A DNA stretch of 64,000 nucleotides from Veillonella atypica KON (lineage in GTDB: Bacteria > Bacillota > Negativicutes > Veillonellales > Veillonellaceae), in the NCBI RefSeq assembly GCF_002959915.1, contig NZ_PPDE01000009.1:140665-204664 (forward strand), read 5' to 3'. This document shows, piece by piece, positions 25,012 to 33,808 of the stretch (the stretch's first letter is position 1; every line of letters begins with the position of its first letter). The position numbers were made by a program, and so were the translations under genes. A model generated the notes under the pieces. It was not told the origin of the DNA. It saw only the letters and a program-made list of their open reading frames with translations, and made no database searches.

Positions 25012-26148
25012 CTATGCGTTAGCGGCTTGTTCCGCTTTCAATCGTTCTAATTCTTTCTTTTCTTTGCGCTTAACCCAAACGACCTTGACCGTTTCAGCTA
25101 TGAGTGCACGCATTGGTTGTGAAAGCACGAATCGCGTGCCGTGCCATGCCAATGCGCCTAGAATAATGCGCCCTTTAATGTGGCCGCTACCTTCTAAATG
25201 CCAATTCAAATAATCAATCTCGATATGTTCAGCCTGTTCAGGCCAAATACTGTACAACATCGAAGCAAACATGCCACCCTTAAAAGGATCACCGATGCCG
25301 ATACGCCCTTCTACAGCGATATCTCGTGGTTTAGAATGGTCATAACACCGCTTAGAAACAAGCAACAATTGACGCCACAATTCCGTATTCGTCACATGTT
25401 TCATGAACCAAAAGGTCGGGATTTTCGATTTAAAGCTAGCCACCGGATCATTAGGATCTGGTTTTTGAAAGCGCGATTTTACGCTATCTTTCAAGCCGTC
25501 TATTTTCGTAAATACCTTCTCTTTTACGGTGCCATCACTATTGAAAGTAACCTTTTCTACCACTTCATCATCAGGTTTCATCGTCGGGTTATCGCGAATT
25601 GAATCATATTGTGCAGCCCGCGCTTCAGCACCCTTATTATCACCCTTAGATGTATCAACACGTTCAACGCGAACCTGTTTACCTTGTGCATCTGATGTTT
25701 GCCCTGCACTGCGCGTAGCATCTAGGCTTTCACCAGAAGCACCAACGGTCGTCGGCTCAGTCGGTTCAGTACCGCCCTGGCCATCACCTTGCATGGCTTT
25801 CATCATCGCTTCCGCCTGCGCAGCCATCGGATCATTTTCAAATTCGTCAACAGCCTTCTGATATTCGTCATCAACCCGTTGTTGAATCCATTCATCGTAT
25901 TCTTTCACAGGGCCTATTTTCTGCATACCTAATACATACAGTTGTTTAAAAAATGGTTTGCCCTGAAAATATGCGAGATGCAGCGACAATACGCGCCACA
26001 GCCATTTAACCGACAATTCTACGCGGTACGGCGTCCTGCCGTTCCATTCGATGCTATATGTGATTGGCGTTAGTAGGATAATCATGATCAGCGCTACGAT
26101 GAGAAGCACTACGACGAGTGCCACAATAGCGACTATACTCAACCACAT
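25012..26148 (-). CDS. DUF2953 family membrane-anchored protein
   Basis: About 378 residues. One N-terminal hydrophobic helix (AIVALVVVLLIVALIMIILL), then ITYSIEWNGRTPYRVELSVK and a C-terminal region (GRIGIGDPFKGGMFASML) typical of DUF2953. The middle (about 95-200) is a low-complexity, acidic linker. AAGGAGG sits so close to the ATG at 26148 that the TTG at 26142 may be the real start. The gerW-like gene follows after 23 nt in one operon. Confidence 0.8.
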   Translation of the reverse strand: MWLSIVAIVALVVVLLIVALIMIILLTPITYSIEWNGRTPYRVELSVKWLWRVLSLHLAYFQGKPFFKQLYVLGMQKIGPVKEYDEWIQQRVDDEYQKAVDEFENDPMAAQAEAMMKAMQGDGQGGTEPTEPTTVGASGESLDATRSAGQTSDAQGKQVRVERVDTSKGDNKGAEARAAQYDSIRDNPTMKPDDEVVEKVTFNSDGTVKEKVFTKIDGLKDSVKSRFQKPDPNDPVASFKSKIPTFWFMKHVTNTELWRQLLLVSKRCYDHSKPRDIAVEGRIGIGDPFKGGMFASMLYSIWPEQAEHIEIDYLNWHLEGSGHIKGRIILGALAWHGTRFVLSQPMRALIAETVKVVWVKRKEKKELERLKAEQAANA

Positions 26149-26184
26149 CACCTCCTTAGGTTATGGGATTTGTGAAAGTATACT

Positions 26185-26763
26185 CTAATTTTCAATGCCC
26201 TTGCGAGCCATTACACCTTGCATGTAATAATGCTTAACTTCCTTCATTTCCGTCACAAGATCGGCCACATCAAGAAGTTCTTGCGGTGCCCCGCGCCCCG
26301 TAAACACCACTTCGGTTTCCGGATTACGAGCCTCTAATAGAGCCTCCGTTTTTTTCCAATCAATGAGTTCAAAGAACAAAGCCATGTTATATTCGTCGAG
26401 AACCACCAAATCATAGTCGCCGCTAGATACAGCCTCTAACGCGCGTTCATAGCCCTTTTCAATAAGCGCTACATAATCCTTAGGCGGATTTCCCGATTCA
26501 AATACAACCACCTCATCACCCCATTTGGCGAGCTCATCCTTGCTCTTCATGCCTTCCTTGATGATAAAAAACGGTTTACCTACAGTTTCTAATGTAATAT
26601 TTTTGAGGGTCGGTAAAATATTATGTTCACTATACACTTTAGACTTCATGAACTGTAAAAATAAAACCTTTTTGCCAGCGCCTATAGCTCGTATAGCGAG
26701 GCCGATCGCAGCCGTCGTTTTACCCTTGCCTTCGCCGGTATAAACTTGTACATAGGCCTTCAT
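26185..26763 (-). CDS. cobO: Corrinoid adenosyltransferase
   Basis: 192 residues. It transfers the adenosyl group of ATP to the cobalt of corrinoids to make adenosylcobalamin-type cofactors. The phosphate loop is YTGEGKGKTTAAIGLA; VLFLQFMKS, LVVLDEYNMAL and VVFTGRGAP are the other CobO/BtuR motifs. The ATG at 26763 has GGAGGTATATCT upstream. The frame stays open for 72 more codons only because it reads through a fold-back repeat, so that extension is rejected. It fits with the cobalamin-dependent methionine synthase at 32.8-36.2 kb. Confidence 0.93.
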   Translation of the reverse strand: MKAYVQVYTGEGKGKTTAAIGLAIRAIGAGKKVLFLQFMKSKVYSEHNILPTLKNITLETVGKPFFIIKEGMKSKDELAKWGDEVVVFESGNPPKDYVALIEKGYERALEAVSSGDYDLVVLDEYNMALFFELIDWKKTEALLEARNPETEVVFTGRGAPQELLDVADLVTEMKEVKHYYMQGVMARKGIEN

Positions 26764-26776
26764 AGATATACCTCCG

Positions 26777-27097
26777 TTCATATACCATAATTGTACAATA
26801 TTTATAGACGAAAAGGAATAGATATCCTTATTATGCAATATAATACATAAAAATCTGTTCCTTATTACAATTACATACATAAACATAAGGGATGAGGGTC
26901 CCGAAAAAACTCCACCGGCCGGGTCTGACTCCGGCCTACGGCCTTCGCAGGGCCAAAGTCGTTTTTTCAGGCCCCTCAACCCTTTTTATTAGTATACAAA
27001 TCATATATGAGGAACAGATTTATTACCTGCCTTAATTCACAAAAAGGATATCTATTCCATCCCTTATACAGTAATCGTAGCAATTATGGTATATGAA
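26777..27097. repeat. 320-bp fold-back repeat upstream of cobO
   Basis: A type A core in reverse orientation (26910-26961) sits between arms of about 130 bp. The left arm begins TTCATATACCATAATTG; the right arm ends with its complement at 27081-27097. Matching blocks inside include GGAATAGATATCCTT and ATCTGTTCCT, with diverged stretches between. Unlike most loci the arms copy the 5' side of a gene: the left arm starts 14 nt before the cobO start, so the right arm is an inverted copy of the cobO promoter region. Confidence 0.8.
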
Positions 27098-27164
27098 TTA
27101 CTACCAACCCAGCCGTTTGGGAAGAGATGTAATGAATACTTGTTAGATAGATTCCTTATAATGT

Positions 27165-27306
27165 GTCTTAAAAAATAGAACAGGCCTGTTCTATTTTTTA
27201 AGACACATATACTAGGTCCCCAGAATTAGTACACGCCTGTTCTATTTTTTAGGGCACATATATTAGGTAGTCAGAATTAGAACACTCATGTTCTAATTTT
27301 TTATAA
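27165..27306. repeat. Palindrome array 2: three units
   Basis: Units centre near 27186 (perfect, TAGAACAGGCCTGTTCTA with A6/T6 flanks), 27235 and 27286. Spacers contain ACACATATACTAGGTCCCC, the reverse complement of a spacer in array 1. It is the same family in opposite orientation. Confidence 0.8.
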
Positions 27307-27340
27307 GGCATATATAAGCCAATCTCGTACACTTCTTTAT

Positions 27341-27797
27341 CCTAAATTGTACAATGATATTTTATGCCAATTAGTCAACTAAATTTAGATAGAAAAAAGA
27401 TAGACCCCTCCGGAAAATGATTTCGGGCTCCGCGAAGAGCAGTAGCTTCCCCACTCCCGCCAGTTTAGTAATTAGTAATACGCCAAAAAGGATACCCCCT
27501 GTTCGAAAACGACTTCGAGCTCTCCCTTATGCTAAGTTGTACAATGGTATTTTATGCCAATTAGTCAACTAAATTTAGATAGAAAAAAGATAGACCCCTT
27601 CTGAAAATGATTTCGGGCTCCGCGTAAGCGCAGTAGCTTCCCCACTCCCGCCAGTTTAGTAATTAGTAATACGCCAAAAGGGATACCCCCTGTTCGAAAA
27701 CGACTTCGGGCTCCGCGTAAGCGCAGTAGCGTGTCGGCTTTCGAACAGGGGGTATCCCGTCTTATAGCATATTTAATTACTAATTGGCAAAAATACC
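27341..27797. repeat. Fold-back array at the M23 peptidase 3' end with a 190-bp tandem duplication
   Basis: Type B cores or fragments lie near 27418, 27511, 27609 and 27701-27738, each behind an arm related to the M23 gene end (the minus strand of the gene reads TATTTTTGCCAATTAGTAAT). Arms contain TATTTTATGCCAATTAGTCA (twice) or TTTAGTAATTAGTAATACGC (twice). Blocks starting at 27341 and 27531 are near-identical direct repeats of about 185 bp, so half the array was duplicated recently. The right arm includes the stop at 27773. Confidence 0.8.
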
Positions 27798-28750
27798 ATG
27801 GGATCTACCGCGGACCCATTAATCCGTACTTCGTAGTGTACGTGTGCACCAGTACTTTTACCAGTGCTGCCCATAAGGGCGATGACTTGGCCCTGTTTTA
27901 CGGTCATGCCCGGTGTAACGAGAACGGCGCTATTGTGGCCATAGCGAGTCACAAATCCGTTACCGTGATCGATTTCTACGAGGTTACCATAACCTCCTTC
28001 GGTGTAGCCTGCAAATGTTACGGTACCCGCTGCAGTAGCAACGATAGGTGTGCCGTAATCGTCAGCGATATCAACACCTTCGTGAAATGCGCTAGCAGCA
28101 CCGGTCACAGGATCGACACGAGTGCCATAAGGGGATGTAATAACACCCTTACTTGGCCAGATGCTTGGCGTTGTACTATTCGTATATCCACCAGAACCTG
28201 TGGTGTAGTTCAATTGTTGCAATGCAGCGATGTCTTGAGCCCCACCATCGCGCAAAATGTTTCGCATCGTGTAGAAGCTAACCAATAATTTTTGTGCATC
28301 CTTATCTAATTTAGATAGTCTTGCTGAAAGTTGCGCCGCACTTAGCGTGGGACTAATCTCATCGCTAGCGGCTTCCTGCTTTGGGTCAGAGCCATCGCTA
28401 CCACCTTTAGATGGTGTGCCGGACTCAGCACCCTTCAACATTTGTTTGTTTTCTTCACTAATTTGATTTAAGTTTTGGATTTTCTTATCCAAAACTTCTG
28501 TTTTTTGTTGTAACAGTTTTAGTTGTTCTGTTTGCAATTGTGTTTGTTGACGCAATTGAACGATTTCTGCTTGTCGTGCAATGCCCCAAATGGATAAAAC
28601 AAGTGCTGCTACAAATAAGATTACGGCCACTACAGCTACAATCTTCGCTTGTTTATGACTCAATGTAATGGTGCAATTATCACCATTCTGAGACACTACA
28701 GAACTCAAAATACTTGGTACTTTCAAAATGCCTTCCTTACTTTTAATCAT
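27773..28750 (-). CDS. M23 family (LytM) cell-wall peptidase, membrane anchored
   Basis: 325 residues. A transmembrane helix (VVAVILFVAALVLSIWGIA, about 39-57) is followed by a coiled coil (about 62-105), a low-complexity linker and a C-terminal M23 domain (about 205-320). The zinc ligands are visible: FHEGVDIA (HxxxD) and GAHVHYEV (HxH). Such enzymes cut peptide cross-links in peptidoglycan; coiled-coil versions can be non-catalytic activators, but here the ligands are kept. It lies downstream of DUF4446 and parAB on the same strand. Confidence 0.92.
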   Translation of the reverse strand: MIKSKEGILKVPSILSSVVSQNGDNCTITLSHKQAKIVAVVAVILFVAALVLSIWGIARQAEIVQLRQQTQLQTEQLKLLQQKTEVLDKKIQNLNQISEENKQMLKGAESGTPSKGGSDGSDPKQEAASDEISPTLSAAQLSARLSKLDKDAQKLLVSFYTMRNILRDGGAQDIAALQQLNYTTGSGGYTNSTTPSIWPSKGVITSPYGTRVDPVTGAASAFHEGVDIADDYGTPIVATAAGTVTFAGYTEGGYGNLVEIDHGNGFVTRYGHNSAVLVTPGMTVKQGQVIALMGSTGKSTGAHVHYEVRINGSAVDPMVFLPISN

Positions 28751-28803
28751 TCCTCAACTCATCATGCATGTGCGTCCTATATGAACACGACAAGGCGATT
28801 TGG

Positions 28804-29325
28804 CTATTGAGAATGGATAACGCTTGCTAACGCTTCCTCATTCGTACGTTCCCCAAGCGCTTCATTTAAACTTTCTAATTCCTCTTGTGAAAGATTAACG
28901 AGACTTTTACCTTTCACAATCGGTTTACTGAAAATACGAGAGTCATTTCGGCCATAGATACTGGAAATGCAAACCCCATTATTATTGCCATCAAGCAATG
29001 TAAGGGCAAAGGACAAATCGTTGCCGATGTTATCAAATGCATTATACTTCTTAAAGCCGATTTTTTGCAATGTGTTGCCTTGAATATTGCGAATTTGAGT
29101 TTGTTCCTCAATCATATCCTGCAATCCCTTTGCAGCCTCGCGAATTTCAGTGATTTCTACTGAAAGTTTACGTTCTAGGCTAGCCCCATTTTCACCTTGC
29201 ATGAAGAAATTGAACTTCTTCGTTAAGCTCCCTAATCTAATGTGTAGGATAATGCAATATACCAATAAAATAACGGCTAATACGCATCCTAATACACCGA
29301 TATAGGGTTGTATAGATTCTAACAT
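28804..29325 (-). CDS. DUF4446 family protein
   Basis: 173 residues with one N-terminal transmembrane helix (YIGVLGCVLAVILLVYCIIL), a short coiled coil and a conserved C-terminal domain (GNTLQKIGFKKYNAFDNIGN, LSFALTLLDGNNNGVCISSI) that defines DUF4446. The family is often found next to parB. It overlaps the end of hydF by 7 nt, so the two are translated from one transcript. The function is unknown. Confidence 0.88.
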   Translation of the reverse strand: MLESIQPYIGVLGCVLAVILLVYCIILHIRLGSLTKKFNFFMQGENGASLERKLSVEITEIREAAKGLQDMIEEQTQIRNIQGNTLQKIGFKKYNAFDNIGNDLSFALTLLDGNNNGVCISSIYGRNDSRIFSKPIVKGKSLVNLSQEELESLNEALGERTNEEALASVIHSQ

Positions 29326-30596
29326 TCAAAACCCTTTCTATCTAATTCGTCCATAAACGGACTAATAGCACGTTCTAGTATACCATGTAATGACGCAATA
29401 AGTACACCATAATTCACAATAGGCGTACCTTGCATAACGGCACAATCAATGCGCCGTAACACCTCACGACGCGTCAACATACAAGCCCCGCAATGGATGA
29501 TAAGATCATAACTGCTCACATCCTTAGGGAACGCACCACCGCTGGTAAATTCAAGCTGTAGATCCGTATGCCCCTTCTTTTTAAGCCACATCGGAATTTT
29601 AACGGTTCCAATATCATCGCATTGGCGACGATGTGTGCAGCCCTCACTGATGAGCACACGCGCACCAGGTTTCAAGTTGTTAAGGGCTTTCACCCCCGTT
29701 ACTAAATCCTGCAATTTTCCCTTGAACCGAGCCATTAAGATTGAAAATGATGTTAATGGAATATCCGCAGGCGTCAACGCATTCACCGCTTCAAAGGCTT
29801 GCGAATCGGTGATGACAAGTTTTGGTTTTTGTGAAAGCTTATTGAGCATGGTCGGTAGCTCTTCTGTTTGGCACACCAAGGCAAGGCCTTTATGGTCCAA
29901 AATCTCACGAATTGTCTGAACCTGAGGCAAGATTAGACGACCCTTTGGCGCCGCCGAATCAATAGGACATACCAAAATGATAGTATCCCCTGGATCAACT
30001 AACCCTTGTAATAAAGATTGCTCGCCTTCTACATCAAGCGGTGTTAACCCTCCTAGCAAATCGAGCAATGTAAGACGATCCCGATTCGATGTAAAATCCG
30101 TAGAGCCTACGACAGTGGCAATAGCGGACAAATCGGGATATGTATCTACATAATTTAGGTTAGTATCATTACCATTGCTATCATTATCATGAGTGCTTTC
30201 ACTATCAAAAGCGTTAATTTCATTGATGAATAATGCGATAGGCACATTGTTTTGTTTCAACTTATTAAGCCACATCATATCATCAGCAGTGGGCGCTTCA
30301 TCATTACGCAACACATAGACAGCGAGATTGATTTTTTTGATAATTTCTTCGGATTTTTCAATGCGGAGAGCGCCCAGTTCCGATGTATCGTCAATACCCG
30401 CCGTATCGGTAATGACCACAGGGCCTAGAGGCAATATTTCCATAGACTTGCTAACGGGATCGGTCGTAGTACCTGCCACTTCAGACACAAGGGATACTGG
30501 TTGATCCGTTAGCATATTAATTAAGGTCGACTTACCCGCATTACAACGTCCAAAAAAGCCGATGTGTATGCGATTCGCCTTTGGTGTTTGTTCCAT
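29319..30596 (-). CDS. hydF: [FeFe]-hydrogenase maturation GTPase HydF
   Basis: 425 residues. HydF is the scaffold on which the 2Fe subcluster of the H-cluster is built before transfer to the hydrogenase. The N-terminal GTPase has GRCNAGKST (G1), an AGTTTDP switch, DTAGI (G3) and a central domain. The C-terminal cluster site shows CTHRRQ and HCGAC, the CxH...HCxxC ligand set. The start overlaps the parB stop by one base (TAATG). HydE and HydG are not in this window. Confidence 0.95.
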   Translation of the reverse strand: MEQTPKANRIHIGFFGRCNAGKSTLINMLTDQPVSLVSEVAGTTTDPVSKSMEILPLGPVVITDTAGIDDTSELGALRIEKSEEIIKKINLAVYVLRNDEAPTADDMMWLNKLKQNNVPIALFINEINAFDSESTHDNDSNGNDTNLNYVDTYPDLSAIATVVGSTDFTSNRDRLTLLDLLGGLTPLDVEGEQSLLQGLVDPGDTIILVCPIDSAAPKGRLILPQVQTIREILDHKGLALVCQTEELPTMLNKLSQKPKLVITDSQAFEAVNALTPADIPLTSFSILMARFKGKLQDLVTGVKALNNLKPGARVLISEGCTHRRQCDDIGTVKIPMWLKKKGHTDLQLEFTSGGAFPKDVSSYDLIIHCGACMLTRREVLRRIDCAVMQGTPIVNYGVLIASLHGILERAISPFMDELDRKGFEC

Positions 30597-31507
30597 TATA
30601 CGCGAAACTCCATTGTTTCTTCATGTTCTGTGCTCTCCTGAGCATCCATATATGCAATAAGACGTTCTAATTCAGTTTCAGAGCTAAAGGCAATTTCAAT
30701 TTTACCTTGTACCTTCTTACCAGCTCTAAATTTAATAGATACTGGAGAACCTAGGCTCAATTTTAAACGATCTACCAATGCGCGAACCTCAGCTGTATCA
30801 TGTGGCTCTGTAGTGTCTTTAGACTTAGTCTTTTTAGACATCATGGCTTTCACAAGCTGTTCTGCTTGACGAGCGCTTAACTCGCCCTCTTTAATGCGCT
30901 CTGCGGCTTCTACTTGTTGCGCTGCACTACGTAGAGCCAACAAAGGTCGAGCTTGACCAACAGTTAAATCGCCTTCAATTAAATCTTTTTGAACAGATGC
31001 AGCTAATTTCAAAAGGCGCATCATATTGGCAATATATGAACGGCTACGTCCAAGGCGTGCAGAAATCATCTCCTGAGTTTGCTTATACGTATTCATCAAA
31101 CCTTGATACGCCAAAGCTTCTTCAATAGGATCCAAGCCTTCACGTTGGAGATTTTCTACCAAAGCGACTTCTGTCATTTCCTCTGTATTATAATTTTTTA
31201 CAACTACAGGTACTGTTTCTAGGCCCACCATCAATGCCGCGCGATAGCGGCGCTCACCGGCTACGATTTGGTATTTATCCTTTTGCTTGCGAACGACGAT
31301 TGGTTGAAAAATGCCTAGATTCTTAATGGACTCAGCCAAAGTAGCTAAACTTTGTTCATCAAAATTCTTACGTGGTTGATCCTCATTAGGAATTACATCC
31401 CCTATAGGCAACTCGTGAACTTCACGTTCAGGTAAAGCCGTCTCTATGGACTGCTCTCCCATCATTGTTGCTAATGTTTTTCGTTCCTTTTTCTGTTTCA
31501 TCGCCAT
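30596..31507 (-). CDS. parB: Chromosome-partitioning protein ParB
   Basis: 303 residues. ParB binds parS, hydrolyses CTP to slide and recruits SMC. Visible parts are the N-terminal domain (IPNEDQPRKNFDEQSLATLA), the arginine patch GERRYRA, VENLQREGLDPIEEA, the parS-reading helix-turn-helix (ISARLGRSRSYIANMMRLLK) and the C-terminal dimer domain. The ATG at 31507 has TGGGGATTATT upstream; the longer open frame lacks a site. Five parS sites are in the window. Confidence 0.95.
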   Translation of the reverse strand: MAMKQKKERKTLATMMGEQSIETALPEREVHELPIGDVIPNEDQPRKNFDEQSLATLAESIKNLGIFQPIVVRKQKDKYQIVAGERRYRAALMVGLETVPVVVKNYNTEEMTEVALVENLQREGLDPIEEALAYQGLMNTYKQTQEMISARLGRSRSYIANMMRLLKLAASVQKDLIEGDLTVGQARPLLALRSAAQQVEAAERIKEGELSARQAEQLVKAMMSKKTKSKDTTEPHDTAEVRALVDRLKLSLGSPVSIKFRAGKKVQGKIEIAFSSETELERLIAYMDAQESTEHEETMEFRV

Positions 31508-31622
31508 AATAATCCCCAATCTATTAGTACTTTCACACCGCATATATAAAATGCAGCACAAACCAATATACAGTTTGTGCTTACATTACATAATCATATT
31601 TATTTAGTCTATTCTATACCAA

Positions 31623-32396
31623 TTATTTCGTTTTCTTAGAATCTCGAATAACCTCTTTAGCTAATTTAGTGTAAACAGCTGCACCCTTTGATTTCGAATC
31701 ATACACAATAATCGGTTCCCCATAACTTGGTGCTTCACTGAGGCGAACATTTCGAGGAATAATTGTTTTATACACCTTAGTACCAAAGAACGATTTTACC
31801 TCATCTGCCACTTGGACAGACAAATTAGTACGTCCATCAAACATAGTGAGTAACACACCTTCAATTACAAGGTCTTTATTAGAAGTTTGTTGCACGATTG
31901 TAATCGTCTTAACAAGTTGACTAACACCTTCCAAGGCATAGAATTCAGTTTGAATTGGAATCAAAACACTGTCAGCCGCTGTGAAAGCATTCAATGTTAG
32001 TAAACCAAGAGATGGCGGGCAATCAATGATGATAAAATCATACTCATCACGTACAGAAGCAATGGATTTTTTCAAAATTGTTTCACGTGAAACAATCCCT
32101 ACTAATTCTACTTCAGCACCAGCCAATTGAATCGTTGCAGGCGCTACAAAAAGCTTTGAAAGCATTGTAGGTTGAATAACATTAGCAATGTCTTCGCCAT
32201 CTATCAACACATCGTGAATACATAATTCCAAATCATCTTTTTCAATACCTAATCCAGAACTAGCATTACCCTGCGGATCCAAATCTATTAATAACACCTT
32301 TTTACCTGCATCAGCTAAACAAGCACTGAGATTAACAGATGTTGTAGTCTTGCCTACACCGCCTTTTTGATTAGTAATCGCTATTACTTTGCCCAC
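31623..32396 (-). CDS. parA: Chromosome-partitioning ATPase ParA (Soj)
   Basis: 257 residues with the deviant Walker A KGGVGKTTTSVNL, LLIDLDPQGNASSG and IIDCPPSLGLLTLNA, as in ParA/Soj. It drives segregation and influences DnaA. The likely start is the GTG at 32396, eight bases after GAGG; the earlier GTG lies within that binding site. parB follows after 115 nt. A perfect parS site lies inside this coding sequence. Confidence 0.95.
   Translation of the reverse strand: MGKVIAITNQKGGVGKTTTSVNLSACLADAGKKVLLIDLDPQGNASSGLGIEKDDLELCIHDVLIDGEDIANVIQPTMLSKLFVAPATIQLAGAEVELVGIVSRETILKKSIASVRDEYDFIIIDCPPSLGLLTLNAFTAADSVLIPIQTEFYALEGVSQLVKTITIVQQTSNKDLVIEGVLLTMFDGRTNLSVQVADEVKSFFGTKVYKTIIPRNVRLSEAPSYGEPIIVYDSKSKGAAVYTKLAKEVIRDSKKTK
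32079..32094. promoter_or_regulatory. parS site within parA
   Basis: TGTTTCACGTGAAACA is a perfect match to the consensus and is contained in the parA coding sequence, as in several Firmicutes. Confidence 0.92.
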
Positions 32397-32795
32397 AAAA
32401 TTCACCTCAACTTTACGTTCAAAAATATTTCATTTCATTATAACATAGGGCACGCAAAAGAAATAGAACTTTATAGGTATGACCATCATTTTTCAAATAA
32501 AATCTAATAACAAATAAGAATGTTTCACGTGAAACATTCCAAAAACATATGTTCACCAACATGATATATGAGCTTATAAATTTATTTGATTATGTGTTAT
32601 CACTTAATTGATTTACACTATTAGGTATAAAATGTTTACGTATAACTTTTTTCTATGGACGCACCTTAATAAATTATATGAAGCTATGACCTTTACAGTA
32701 TATATAGATATATTTATACTTATAAAAGACAGTATTTTAATAGGTTTAACATTTTAACCATACAATCTATTTTATTTTTAAAGGAGGCGTTTCAC
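32397..32795. promoter_or_regulatory. Divergent promoter region with parS between parA and the metH-activation gene
   Basis: A perfect parS (TGTTTCACGTGAAACA) lies at 32521-32536. The rest is A/T-rich and must hold the divergent promoters of parA and of the gene at 32796, which has AAAGGAGGCGTTTCAC before its ATG. I see no cobalamin or SAM riboswitch structure here. Confidence 0.7.
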
Positions 32796-33548
32796 ATGCC
32801 CATTTATAACGGAATGCTTCCCGTCATCAACAAGGATGAAGTAAAGCGATATGCAGGACTTCGTCATGCCGAAGATTTTCCAGAAAAATTCGTCGATGAA
32901 GCTTGTAAAGAAATCCAATTATTAGCGACGCCAAAAGGTGTCTACCAAGAATATGATTACGATGCAGAAAATAAAGTTATTTTAAGTAATCCGCCGCTCA
33001 AAATTGAAGGCTCCATCATTGAAAAACATCTTGAAAAATCTACAAAGGTGTATGTGCTAGGTGTTACAGTCGGCGAAGACGTTGAAAGACGTAGCGAACA
33101 GCTATTCAAACAAGGCAACTACACCGTAGGTCTCTTACTAGATGCAGCTGCAACAACTGCAGTTGAACAAGTGGCTGACCAAGTTAACGAGGTAATCAAT
33201 AACATTGCTAAGAAACAAGGTTATGCACCTACATGGCGTTTTAGCCCAGGCTATGGCAACTGGCCTTTAGAAATTCAACCACAACTTGGTAAAATCATCA
33301 AAACCGAACAAATCGGACTACAAGTTACAGAAAACTTCTTATTATTTCCAAGAAAATCCGTAACAGCTATTATCGGTTTGATGCCAGGAGATCAATGCTT
33401 GACAACAAAACGCGGTTGTAGCTCTTGCTCACAAAAAGATTGTCAATCAAGAAAACTTCCAGAAAAAGCAGCAGCTACAAAACCAGAAACAAGCAAAACA
33501 ACAGCCGAAGCATCTGGTATAGCTATGAAAGCACAACCAACAGAATAA
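32796..33548 (+). CDS. Methionine synthase reactivation-domain protein (stand-alone)
   Basis: 250 residues. It corresponds to the C-terminal activation domain that in large MetH proteins binds S-adenosylmethionine and re-methylates oxidised cobalamin: LDAAATTAVEQVADQVNE, RFSPGYGNWPLEIQPQLG, LPRKS-like LFPRKSVTAIIGLMPG and the final Cys-rich CSSCSQKDC. A 45-residue polar tail follows. The separate gene is the arrangement seen in clostridia with short MetH proteins. metH follows on the same strand, with two parS sites and a fold-back element between. Confidence 0.9.
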   Translation: MPIYNGMLPVINKDEVKRYAGLRHAEDFPEKFVDEACKEIQLLATPKGVYQEYDYDAENKVILSNPPLKIEGSIIEKHLEKSTKVYVLGVTVGEDVERRSEQLFKQGNYTVGLLLDAAATTAVEQVADQVNEVINNIAKKQGYAPTWRFSPGYGNWPLEIQPQLGKIIKTEQIGLQVTENFLLFPRKSVTAIIGLMPGDQCLTTKRGCSSCSQKDCQSRKLPEKAAATKPETSKTTAEASGIAMKAQPTE

Positions 33549-33563
33549 AATTTTAACACACGA

Positions 33564-33579
33564 TGTTTCACGTGAAACA
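33564..33579. promoter_or_regulatory. parS site
   Basis: A perfect TGTTTCACGTGAAACA, 16 nt after the stop of the metH-activation gene. Confidence 0.92.
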
Positions 33580-33642
33580 TTACCTTGTACATCTGTACCA
33601 TTGTACCCATTCTGTACCATTGTACCCATGTGCAATCAAAAA

Positions 33643-33658
33643 TGTTTCACGTGAAACA
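33643..33658. promoter_or_regulatory. parS site
   Basis: A perfect TGTTTCACGTGAAACA, 79 nt from its neighbour. A short duplicated stretch (TGTACCATTGTACCCAT) lies between the two. Confidence 0.92.
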
Positions 33659-33680
33659 ATTCATTTATAGTATTAGTAAT

Positions 33681-33789
33681 TGAAATGTAGGTCACCAAGG
33701 TTCTGAGCCCGACTTTGCTAGGTCGAGGCCCTTGGCCGACGACCGTTAAGGCGGTGGAGGGCGAATGTCCTTGGTGACCTACATTTCAA
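33681..33789. repeat. Fold-back repeat with type C core upstream of metH
   Basis: The arms TGAAATGTAGGTCACCAAGG (33681-33700) and their exact complement (33769-33788) flank a type C core (33710-33760: CGACTTTG, a GGTCG/CGACC hairpin, GGCGGTGGAGG). It sits about 20 nt before the metH start, so it may be an upstream terminator or leader structure. Confidence 0.8.
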
Positions 33790-33808
33790 TATATAAAGGA
33801 TGATTCAC

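Noticed and set aside
26764..26979. N-terminal extension of the cobO frame by 72 codons
   Set aside because: It only reads through the fold-back core; a clear ribosome binding site and family-typical start are at 26763.
32397..32795. Cobalamin or SAM riboswitch before the methionine-synthase genes
   Set aside because: Expected because of the pathway, but no conserved B12-box or SAM-box sequence or multi-stem structure could be found; only a parS site is evident.
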